NCBI GenBank assembly: GCA_020861205.1
Contig: JAJBSY010000102.1
Coordinates: forward strand, 1 to 6,145
Source: Deltaproteobacteria bacterium
Lineage (GTDB): Bacteria; Desulfobacterota; Desulfovibrionia; Desulfovibrionales; Desulfovibrionaceae
Length of the DNA stretch: 6,145 bases
Direction: 5' to 3'
Every line of letters starts with the position of its first letter. Position 1 is the first letter of the stretch. Below the pieces are notes generated by a model. It did not search any database, was not told where the DNA came from, and saw only the letters and a program-made list of their open reading frames with translations. Both the position numbers and the translations under genes were made by a program. This document shows positions 1-5,520 of this stretch, piece by piece.

Positions 1-641
1 GAGTCTTCCTTCATCTTGTCCGCCCCGGGGTGCATGGGAACGCCCGTTTGCAGGTCGAACATGGGAGACGGCGCGGTGGCCGGGTCAAGGGCCGGATCGC
101 GGGAGGCCGCGAGCTCCTCGAGCGCCACGGCCAGGGGGTTGGCCGTGGGTTGCTCCGGGAGCTCTTCCACGGCGGTATAGAGGTCGGCGGGCTCGGCCGC
201 CGGGGCGGGCGCTTCCGCCACTTCCGGTTTGGGCGGACGCGCGGGCTCGATGGGCAGCGGCTCGCGCATAAGGCCCGACCCGGTCGTCTTGCTGGCGTTG
301 TGAAGCTTCTGCCCCAACTGCTCGTACAGCATGTCCGCCAAGCCTATGCCGCCGGCGGAGGCCATCTTCTTGGCAAGCTCCACGTCGAACATGGACTGGT
401 AGGCTTCCTCATCCTTACTATGGAGGTAGCCTTCCTTTTTCACGTTCTTGCGCATCTGTTCCCACATCTTCTGCAGGAAGATGGATTCAAACCCCTCGCA
501 GGCCTCACGCAGTTTCTTTTCCTCGGACGGCCCGCCGCTGACGCGTTTCTTCATGGCGTCAATGGAAAGCTTCCGCTGCACCCGGTCCGATTCGTTGGCC
601 GAATCCAGAGCGGCGCGCGGATCAACGGGAACCGGCAACAT
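1..641 (-). CDS. flgJ: Flagellar rod-binding protein FlgJ (N-terminal part, runs off left edge)
   Basis: The frame reads from an ATG at 641 for 213 residues to the window edge without a stop, so the C-terminus is missing. Residues about 38-110 are a recognisable rod-binding (FlgJ N-terminal) domain: REACEGFESIFLQKMWEQM (46-64), a Tyr-x-x-Met-Phe-Asp-x-Glu-Leu-Ala stretch (81-90), then GGIGLADMLYEQL (97-109). Residues about 127-213 are a low-complexity Pro/Ala/Glu-rich tail. In the family this domain works in the periplasm as the rod cap or scaffold on which FlgF, FlgG and other rod subunits assemble. In many bacteria it is fused to a peptidoglycan-cutting domain. The tail looks like a linker, so a second domain beyond the edge is likely but not visible. 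No signal peptide is seen, as expected for export through the flagellar apparatus. The start is one base after the flgI stop and has a near-perfect Shine-Dalgarno sequence. Confidence 0.92.
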   Translation of the reverse strand, partial: MLPVPVDPRAALDSANESDRVQRKLSIDAMKKRVSGGPSEEKKLREACEGFESIFLQKMWEQMRKNVKKEGYLHSKDEEAYQSMFDVELAKKMASAGGIGLADMLYEQLGQKLHNASKTTGSGLMREPLPIEPARPPKPEVAEAPAPAAEPADLYTAVEELPEQPTANPLAVALEELAASRDPALDPATAPSPMFDLQTGVPMHPGADKMKED

Positions 642-642
642 G

Positions 643-1755
643 TCAGATCACCTCCAGCGCCGCGTGGAGAGCGCCCGCCGCCTTCAGCGACCGCAGGATG
701 GAAATGAGGTCGCGCGGGGTTGCGCCGAGCGAATTGAGCCCGTCCACAAGTTCCTGCAGGGTCGCGCCTTCGACAATATTCAGGTTGCGCTGTTCCTCCG
801 CCGTGTTGATGTCCGTGCGCGGCACCGCGACCGTGGAGCCGCCGCTGAACGGGGCGGGCTGCGAGACATCCGCGCCTTCCGCGACCACCACCTGGAGGTT
901 GCCGTGCGCCACGGCCACGCGGGAGATGCGCACGTCGCGCCCGAGGATGACCGTGCCGGTCTTCTCGTCCACCACCACGCGGGCGGCCGCGTCGGGCATG
1001 ATTTCGATATTCTCGAGGGACGCCATCAACGGCACGAGGTTGCCCCTGAAATCGGTGGGTATCTGGAGTTCCACCGTGGAAACGTCCGTGGCCCGGGCGA
1101 AGCTGCCGCCGAGCGCGTCATTGATGCGTTCCGCCACCTGGTTGGTGGTGGAGAAATCCGCCGCGTGCATGGCGAGCGTCAGCTTGTCCTGCTGGTTGAA
1201 CTTGAAGGGGATGCCGCGTTCCACCGTCGCCCCGCCGGGAATGATGCCGACGGTGGTGATGTTTTTCTGGGCCGAGGCCGCGTTGCCCTGGACGCTGAAC
1301 CCGCCGATGGCGAGCGAACCCTGGGCCAGCGCGTACACGTTGCCGTCAATGCCCTTGAGGGGCGTCTGGAGCAGCACGCCCCCGAGCAGGCTGGTGGCGT
1401 CCCCCAACGAGGAGACGGTCACGTCGAGCTGGGCGCCCGGCTTGGAGGAAACGGGCATCTTCACGGTCACCATGACGGAAGCCACGTTTTTGGGTTTGAG
1501 CTGCTTCTGGTTCACGGATACGCCCATGTTCTCCAGCATGTTGACCATGGAGCGCATGGTGAAGGTCGAATCCTTCTTGTCGCCGGTGCCGTTGAGGCCG
1601 ACAACCAGGCCGTACCCGACCAGCTGGTTGTCCCGCACGCCGCTGAAGGTGGCGATATCCTTGATGCGCACGGCGTCGGCCGTCAAGGGCGTCAGGATCA
1701 TGGCGGCCAGCAGAAAAACAGCAACCATCGGTTTTTTATTGAAATATTGAGCCAT
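643..1755 (-). CDS. flgI: Flagellar P-ring protein FlgI
   Basis: FlgI forms the P-ring, the bushing around the distal rod in the peptidoglycan layer. The product is 370 residues, close to the usual FlgI length of about 365. Residues 1-28 are a Sec signal peptide (Lys-Lys, a hydrophobic stretch from 11 to 24, likely cleavage after Ala-Asp-Ala 28). The mature protein begins [31 protein letters not shown], which spans 29-59 and is the family hallmark. The C-terminus [14 protein letters not shown] (344-357) through AALEVI is equally characteristic. I chose the ATG at 1755 because GAGG lies 6 bases upstream (1762-1765) and the signal peptide starts there. The frame stays open to 1926, but that upstream stretch is Arg/Pro-rich with no family resemblance and is produced by an intergenic hairpin. 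The protein has no cysteine, unlike E. coli FlgI, which carries a disulfide. It lies 190 bases after flgH and one base before flgJ. Confidence 0.97.
   Translation of the reverse strand: MAQYFNKKPMVAVFLLAAMILTPLTADAVRIKDIATFSGVRDNQLVGYGLVVGLNGTGDKKDSTFTMRSMVNMLENMGVSVNQKQLKPKNVASVMVTVKMPVSSKPGAQLDVTVSSLGDATSLLGGVLLQTPLKGIDGNVYALAQGSLAIGGFSVQGNAASAQKNITTVGIIPGGATVERGIPFKFNQQDKLTLAMHAADFSTTNQVAERINDALGGSFARATDVSTVELQIPTDFRGNLVPLMASLENIEIMPDAAARVVVDEKTGTVILGRDVRISRVAVAHGNLQVVVAEGADVSQPAPFSGGSTVAVPRTDINTAEEQRNLNIVEGATLQELVDGLNSLGATPRDLISILRSLKAAGALHAALEVI
646..655 (-). promoter_or_regulatory. Shine-Dalgarno sequence of flgJ inside the end of flgI
   Basis: On the minus strand this reads GGAGGTGATC, a ten-base perfect match to the complement of the usual 16S rRNA 3' end, with its GGAGG 9 bases upstream of the flgJ ATG at 641. 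It overlaps the last codons of flgI (Glu-Val-Ile), and the junction reads TGA-C-ATG. This fixes the flgJ start and suggests translational coupling between flgI and flgJ. Confidence 0.85.
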
Positions 1756-1799
1756 ATCCAACCTCGCTGGGTCAAAGTGCCTGTTTGCACAGGTCTCTT

Positions 1800-1816
1800 T
1801 GCACAATCCGTTCCAA
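1800..1816 (-). promoter_or_regulatory. Candidate sigma-54 promoter for flgI-flgJ (weaker match)
   Basis: On the minus strand the site reads TTGGAACG-GATT-GTGCA. It keeps the invariant GG (1814-1813) and GC (1802-1801) at the required 10-base spacing and differs from the -24/-12 consensus TTGGCACG-N4-TTGCA at two positions. Transcription would start near 1789, giving a leader of about 34 bases before the flgI ATG. It sits in the longest gap of the operon. GG-N10-GC occurs often by chance in GC-rich DNA, so this is tentative. The same strand carries a direct repeat of TGTGCAAA (1798-1805 and 1784-1791), whose first copy overlaps the -12 element. Confidence 0.4.
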
Positions 1817-1871
1817 ACCCGGGAATTCCGTGGTTCTATCCGTTTACGCGTCGCCGGATCTGCCCGGAACG

Positions 1872-1922
1872 GCGGCGGCGGTCCCGCCGGGTCGGGCAAA
1901 TACCCGGCAAAACCGCCGCCGC
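1872..1922 (-). repeat. Two-tier GC-rich hairpin in the flgH-flgI gap
   Basis: There is a perfect 11-base inverted repeat (arms 1872-1882 and 1912-1922, GCGGCGGCGGT on the plus strand). Nested inside it is a perfect 7-base inverted repeat (1886-1892 and 1902-1908). The two are separated by a 3x3 internal loop and closed by a 9-base apical loop (1893-1901). In the operon transcript this would be a very stable structure 20-odd bases after the flgH stop. No T-tract follows on either strand, so it is not a standard intrinsic terminator. A role in mRNA 3'-end protection, processing or polar attenuation between ring genes is inference. Confidence 0.75.
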
Positions 1923-1945
1923 GCATTCCCGGGGAAAGGATACGG

Positions 1946-2692
1946 TTAAAACGGCCAGATGATATCCAGCAGGCGCGTCAACCAGCCGGACTTCTGTTTG
2001 TCCGCGAGCACACCCTTGCCGTAGTAGTCGATGCGCGAGTCCGCCATCTGCGTGGACAGGACGGAGTTGTCCGAATCGATGTCGCGTTGGCGGATCAGGC
2101 CGGTGACGACCATGTACTGGGTTTCGTCGTTGACCTTGATCTCCCGAGCGCCCTGCACCTGCATGACGCCGTTGGGCAGCACCTGCACGATGCGCGCGCC
2201 CATGGTGGCGGTGACGTAGTTTTCCCGCTTGGTTTCGCCGGTGGCTTCGTGGTCGGAGACCCTGGAGGTGGAAAGCATGGGCTCGGCGCCGACCTTCCCG
2301 GAAAGCCTGTTGCTGCCCACGAAGAAGGGCGAGACGGTCCGCGCGCCGAAGGCCGCGCCCACGCTGAAGGTGTTGGTGGTTTCGCGCTCGGCGGTGGTGT
2401 CCACCTTGCTTTTCGACTTGGACGTTTCCACGATTTTCACCAGGATGATGTCGCCGACCTTCCTGGCCCGGTTATCGTCGAAAATGTAATGGGACTTGGC
2501 TTCCGAAAACAGCGAGCCCGGGTTGTCATAGGCTTCTTCCGGCTCGGTGTACGCCTGCGGCGCCACCATCGGGGGCATGGGGCTGGGCTGGCGGGCCGCG
2601 CCGTTGCACCCGCCGAGGATGATCACCGCCGCCAGGATGCCCGCCAAGGGCAGGGGGGGCCGCGTCAGGGATACGTGAAGGATGTTTTTCAT
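1946..2692 (-). CDS. flgH: Flagellar L-ring lipoprotein FlgH
   Basis: FlgH forms the L-ring, the outer-membrane bushing through which the rod passes. The 248-residue product has a lipoprotein signal peptide: hydrophobic residues 14-26 followed by the lipobox Leu26-Gly-Gly-Cys29, with Cys29 as the acylated N-terminus. A Pro-rich spacer (about 36-58) leads to NPGSLF (57-62), [17 protein letters not shown] (73-89), [17 protein letters not shown] (174-190) and the typical C-terminus [16 protein letters not shown] (212-227) and [13 protein letters not shown]. All of these are family hallmarks and the length is normal. The start at 2692 has GGAG 7 bases upstream (2700-2703). It begins 32 bases after the flgA stop and is followed by an unusually long 190-base gap. 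A run of seven C bases lies in codons 12-14 of the signal-peptide region. Confidence 0.97.
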   Translation of the reverse strand: MKNILHVSLTRPPLPLAGILAAVIILGGCNGAARQPSPMPPMVAPQAYTEPEEAYDNPGSLFSEAKSHYIFDDNRARKVGDIILVKIVETSKSKSKVDTTAERETTNTFSVGAAFGARTVSPFFVGSNRLSGKVGAEPMLSTSRVSDHEATGETKRENYVTATMGARIVQVLPNGVMQVQGAREIKVNDETQYMVVTGLIRQRDIDSDNSVLSTQMADSRIDYYGKGVLADKQKSGWLTRLLDIIWPF

Positions 2693-2704
2693 GGTCTTTC
2701 TCCG

Positions 2705-2718
2705 CCCGGAATGCCGGG
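2705..2718 (-). repeat. Small hairpin just upstream of the flgH ribosome binding site
   Basis: A perfect 5-base inverted repeat (CCCGG and CCGGG) is separated by a 4-base loop in the 32-base flgA-flgH gap. It ends one base before the flgH Shine-Dalgarno region (GGAG at 2700-2703). It is short and could be chance in GC-rich DNA. If formed in the mRNA, it would flank the ribosome binding site rather than cover it. Confidence 0.45.
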
Positions 2719-2724
2719 GAAATG

Positions 2725-3750
2725 CTATCTGACGATTACCGTCTGGCCGTCACGCACGGTGGCGCGCAGCTGTTTTTTACTTTGCAAGTTACGTACCGCG
2801 ATGGTCTCGCCGCTCGCGCCGTCGCTCATCGCCTCGCCGGGAACACTGAGGGTGAAATTCTTCCCGATGTACATCATGGTCACGGGCGCGCCTTTGACCA
2901 CGGTCGGGATCACCGCGACGTCCGTCTGCATGATGGGTTGTCCGCTCATGACGGGCCGCTGCATCCGCCAGGGGCCGCCCCGGCCGTCCCAGACGACGCC
3001 CTTGATGTGGGCCAGGTTTTTCCGGGCGAACGTCACCCGTTCCGGGGTGAGGATTTCATCCTTGTTAAGCGGAACGCCCGCGCAGGGAATTTCCGCCCAT
3101 ACGTCCAGGAACACGGTGCCGGTCACCCGGCGCACGACGCTGCCGTCGATATCCTTGACCGCGATGCGGAGCGAAAGCCGTCCGGGGATCAAGTCCACCG
3201 GGCCTTCGAGCTCAACGGTCTGCGCTTCCGAGGAAAGAAAAAGGGAGGACGGCAGGCGGAAATCCTGCAACGAGGCTTCGCCCGGCAGCGTGTGGATATG
3301 CGGCGTCAAGGTTTTGACCACCAGGTTCCGCAACGCGTCGCCGTCAAGCACCGCCCCGCCCTGCTGGAGGGTAAGGGACGCGGGATACACGCACAGGGAC
3401 GAAAGCTCCCCGGCGTAATACGCCATGGCTTGCTGGATCTTGGGGCGCGTCATGTTCATGGGTTTGCCCGGCGGGGGCGAAGCCCAGAGCTCCACGCTCG
3501 AAAGTTTTGCCCACAGTTCCGGGTCGATGGAACCTACCGGTTGGGCGATCTCCCCAAGTTGCACAGTTTTCCCGCGCACCACGGCGGCATCCTTGATTTT
3601 CAGCTTCCAGCCGCCGTCGTACAACCCCTTGCCGAACCCCGCCGATGGCAGGGCCGCGATGACGGCGCAGGCCAGGACGAGCGCCAAAAGCGCCGCAAGC
3701 GGGCCAAAGCGCCTTCGCCGGATACCGGTCATCATCGTTGTCTGGTCCAT
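2725..3750 (-). CDS. flgA: Flagellar P-ring assembly chaperone FlgA
   Basis: FlgA is a periplasmic chaperone needed for FlgI to polymerise into the P-ring. The product is 341 residues, clearly longer than E. coli FlgA (about 219). Residues 1 to about 38 are a Sec signal peptide: Arg-Arg-Arg-Arg 11-14, hydrophobic 16-34, likely cleavage near Pro-Ser-Ala 37. Residues about 45-150 are an N-terminal part with VRGKTVQLGEIAQPVG (58-73). An SAF-type segment follows at about 217-280 (VWAEIPCAGVPLNKDEILTPERVTFARKNL, spanning 217-246). The C-terminal part includes VVKGAPVTMMYIGKNFTLSVPG (284-305) and ends RATVRDGQTVIVR, typical of FlgA. I chose the ATG at 3750 because GGGGAG lies 6 bases upstream (3757-3762). 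A GTG at 3783 in the same frame adds 11 residues but has no good ribosome binding site. It lies between rod and ring genes, matching its role in ring building. Confidence 0.93.
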   Translation of the reverse strand: MDQTTMMTGIRRRRFGPLAALLALVLACAVIAALPSAGFGKGLYDGGWKLKIKDAAVVRGKTVQLGEIAQPVGSIDPELWAKLSSVELWASPPPGKPMNMTRPKIQQAMAYYAGELSSLCVYPASLTLQQGGAVLDGDALRNLVVKTLTPHIHTLPGEASLQDFRLPSSLFLSSEAQTVELEGPVDLIPGRLSLRIAVKDIDGSVVRRVTGTVFLDVWAEIPCAGVPLNKDEILTPERVTFARKNLAHIKGVVWDGRGGPWRMQRPVMSGQPIMQTDVAVIPTVVKGAPVTMMYIGKNFTLSVPGEAMSDGASGETIAVRNLQSKKQLRATVRDGQTVIVR

Positions 3751-3785
3751 ATTCCTCTCCCCTGTGTATTCCGCATTCCGCACAC

Positions 3786-3805
3786 GGCCCGGCTCGCCCC
3801 GGACC
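3786..3805 (-). repeat. Hairpin in the flgG-flgA gap
   Basis: Arms at 3786-3792 and 3799-3805 pair over 7 bases in the minus-strand RNA (GGUCCGG with CCGGGCC, one G-U pair) around the 6-base loop GGCGAG. No T-run follows, so it is not a normal intrinsic terminator. It lies in a 111-base gap (3751-3861) where I see no promoter. It may affect mRNA stability or the relative output of flgG and flgA, but that is inference. Confidence 0.5.
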
Positions 3806-3861
3806 GGTAAAATTTGTGCGCCCGCCTCACGCGATATCGAACAAATGCGCCGCTGCGGGCA

Positions 3862-4653
3862 TTACGAGCGCTTGAGCTGCACCGCGATCTGCAACATGGA
3901 GTCCGACGTCTGGATCGATTTGGAGTTCATTTCGTAAGCGCGCTGCCCCACGATCATGTTGACCATTTCGTCCACCACTTCCACGTTGGACATTTCCAGG
4001 AACCCCTGGGCGATGGTCCCCACGTTGTCTTCGCCGGGAACGCCCTCGGTTTCGTCCCCGGAAGCTTCCGTCGGGGAATACAGGTTGCGCCCCCGCGAAT
4101 CGAGACCGGCGGGGTTGATGAAGGTGTACAGCGGGATATCCGCGGCGGCCAATTCCTCGCCCGCGGAATCCAGCGCGGCGATGTGGCCGTTTTCCGTGAC
4201 CACGATGTTCTTGGTTTCCGCCGGAACGGTAAATTCCGGCTGCAGCACGTAGCCGTTGGCCGTGACCATCGTCCCGTCCTGGTTGAGCTTGAAGGCGCCG
4301 GCCCGGGTGTAGAACAGCTCGCCGTTCACTTCCACCTGGAAGAACCCGTCCCCTTCAATAGCCAGGTCCAGCGCGTTGTTGGTGTTCTGGTAATCGCCCT
4401 GGGAGAAGAACTTGTGCACCGCCGTGGGCCGCACGCCAAGCCCTACCTGGATGCCGGTCGGGATACGCTGATCCCCGTCGGTGCCGGTAATGGACCCGGC
4501 CATCTTGGATGTCTGGTACATAAGGTCTTCGAATTCCGCCCGGCTTTTTTTGAAGCCGATGGTATTCACGTTCGCCAGGTTATGCGAAATGACGTCGATG
4601 TTGAGCTGCTGGGCCACCATGCCGGTGGCGCCCGTCCAAAGGGAACGCATCAT
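3862..4653 (-). CDS. flgG: Flagellar distal rod protein FlgG
   Basis: FlgG builds the distal rod, the drive shaft that crosses the P- and L-rings. The 263-residue product matches the usual length of about 260. It starts MMRSLWTGATGMVAQQ, with the rod/hook N-terminal motif VISHNLANVNTIGFK at 21-35. The FlgG-specific long stretch follows at about 46-67 (YQTSKMAGSITGTDGDQRIPTG). The core has LDLAIEGDGFFQV (96-108). The C-terminal helix region is AQGFLEMSNVEVVDEMVNMI (215-234) followed by QRAYEMNSKSIQTSD. The two terminal helices form the coiled coil used in axial-protein polymerisation. GGAGG (4662-4666) sits 8 bases before the ATG at 4653, which favours it over the adjacent ATG at 4650. It lies 75 bases downstream of its paralogue flgF. 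A run of seven A bases in codons 35-37 sits in the loop of a perfect 6-base hairpin. Confidence 0.98.
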   Translation of the reverse strand: MMRSLWTGATGMVAQQLNIDVISHNLANVNTIGFKKSRAEFEDLMYQTSKMAGSITGTDGDQRIPTGIQVGLGVRPTAVHKFFSQGDYQNTNNALDLAIEGDGFFQVEVNGELFYTRAGAFKLNQDGTMVTANGYVLQPEFTVPAETKNIVVTENGHIAALDSAGEELAAADIPLYTFINPAGLDSRGRNLYSPTEASGDETEGVPGEDNVGTIAQGFLEMSNVEVVDEMVNMIVGQRAYEMNSKSIQTSDSMLQIAVQLKRS

Positions 4654-4728
4654 AAGAAAATCCTCCTCGCGGTAACCGCGGTCTTGCTGCTGTGGTCAAA
4701 AAAATCCGTTCCGGCCGGCGGTCACGCG

Positions 4729-5520
4729 TTATCCGCGTTGCCTGCCGACCTTGGTGTTCGCTTCGCGGTCAATGGCGTCGGACGTCTGCATGACCTTCTG
4801 GTACGCTTCGAACTGGCGCTGGGCCTCGATCATGTTCACCATCTCGTACACGGCGTCCACGTTGGCGGACTCAAGAAATCCCTGCGCTATCCAGGTGCGG
4901 TTGGGGTCGATCTCCACTTCCGCCACCTCCGCGCCCGGACGGGGCCGGTACAGGTTGCTGCCCTGTTTTTCCAGGTTCGCCAGATTATCGACGGTCACCA
5001 CCTGGACCTGCCCGATCAGATTCTCATCCGCGAACACGCGGCCGTCTTCGGCGACCACGATATTTTTCGTTCCGGGCGGCACGGTTATTTCGCCGCCTTC
5101 ACTGAGGACCGGCCATCCCCGTTCGGTAACGACGGTCCCTTCCTCGTTAACGGTGAAATGGCCGTTGCGGGTATAGAATTCGCCGTCCGGAGAGGCCACC
5201 TTGAAAAACCCCTCGCCGTTGATGGCAAGGTCGAGCGGCGCGCTGGTCACCTTCATGCCGCCCTGTTGGAAATCCGTCAGCGCGGTCGCGATCCGGGTCC
5301 GGGCGATATGCTGCGGATCCGGAAAAAATTTTTTATCCCGCAGGTTCGCGACGGGTTCCATGATGTGGTCGTGCGCGAACAGCACCATGGTATCCTTGAA
5401 GGCCAGGACGTCGCGCTTATAGCCCGTGGTATTCACATTCGCCAAATTGTTGGCGATGCTGTTCACTCGATGTTCGTTGCTAAGAGCGCCGAAAAGCGCG
5501 CTATACATAGCATTCTGCAT
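4729..5520 (-). CDS. flgF: Flagellar proximal rod protein FlgF
   Basis: FlgF is a proximal rod subunit exported through the flagellar type III system; no Sec signal is present. The product is 263 residues. The N-terminus contains SIANNLANVNTTGYKRD (21-37), the rod/hook family motif. The core has LDLAINGEGFFKV (96-108), FYTRNGHF (115-122) and TKNIVVAEDGRVF (151-163). The C-terminal axial helix carries AQGFLESANVDAVYEMVNMI (212-231) and QTSDAID (245-251). It differs from FlgG at 45-90, lacking the FlgG long stretch and carrying AHDHIMEPVANLRDKKFFPDP instead (49-69), a pattern I associate with Desulfovibrio-type FlgF. GGAGG (5528-5532) lies 7 bases before the ATG. It is the first gene of the operon, with a sigma-54 promoter about 50 bases upstream. 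Codons 63-66 contain a perfect A6T6 palindrome, striking in a GC-rich gene. Confidence 0.95.
   Translation of the reverse strand: MQNAMYSALFGALSNEHRVNSIANNLANVNTTGYKRDVLAFKDTMVLFAHDHIMEPVANLRDKKFFPDPQHIARTRIATALTDFQQGGMKVTSAPLDLAINGEGFFKVASPDGEFYTRNGHFTVNEEGTVVTERGWPVLSEGGEITVPPGTKNIVVAEDGRVFADENLIGQVQVVTVDNLANLEKQGSNLYRPRPGAEVAEVEIDPNRTWIAQGFLESANVDAVYEMVNMIEAQRQFEAYQKVMQTSDAIDREANTKVGRQRG

Noticed and set aside
1784..1805. Direct repeat TTTGCACA (two copies, 14 bases apart) as the start of a repeat array
   Set aside because: There are only two copies and no third unit. It is at most part of a small control site and not an array.
1756..1926. N-terminal extension of FlgI starting at 1926
   Set aside because: The 57 extra residues are Arg/Pro-rich, come from the intergenic hairpin, and would bury the signal peptide. 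A ribosome binding site and signal peptide start fit the ATG at 1755.
448..1962. Long plus-strand open frame (504 codons) antisense to flgI and flgJ
   Set aside because: It is opposite strongly identified genes and its His/Gly/Arg-rich translation has no recognisable domain.
1799..3418. Long plus-strand open frame (539 codons) antisense to flgH and flgA
   Set aside because: It is a GC-driven shadow of flgH and flgA. There is no convincing start, domain or hydrophobic pattern, and it is compositionally biased.
4698..4728. Possible intrinsic terminator in the flgF-flgG gap (seven T bases on the minus strand after a GC-rich stretch)
   Set aside because: Only a 3-base stem ends directly before the T-run, and the CCGGCCGG palindrome has no room for a loop. 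It is too weak to call a terminator inside an operon.
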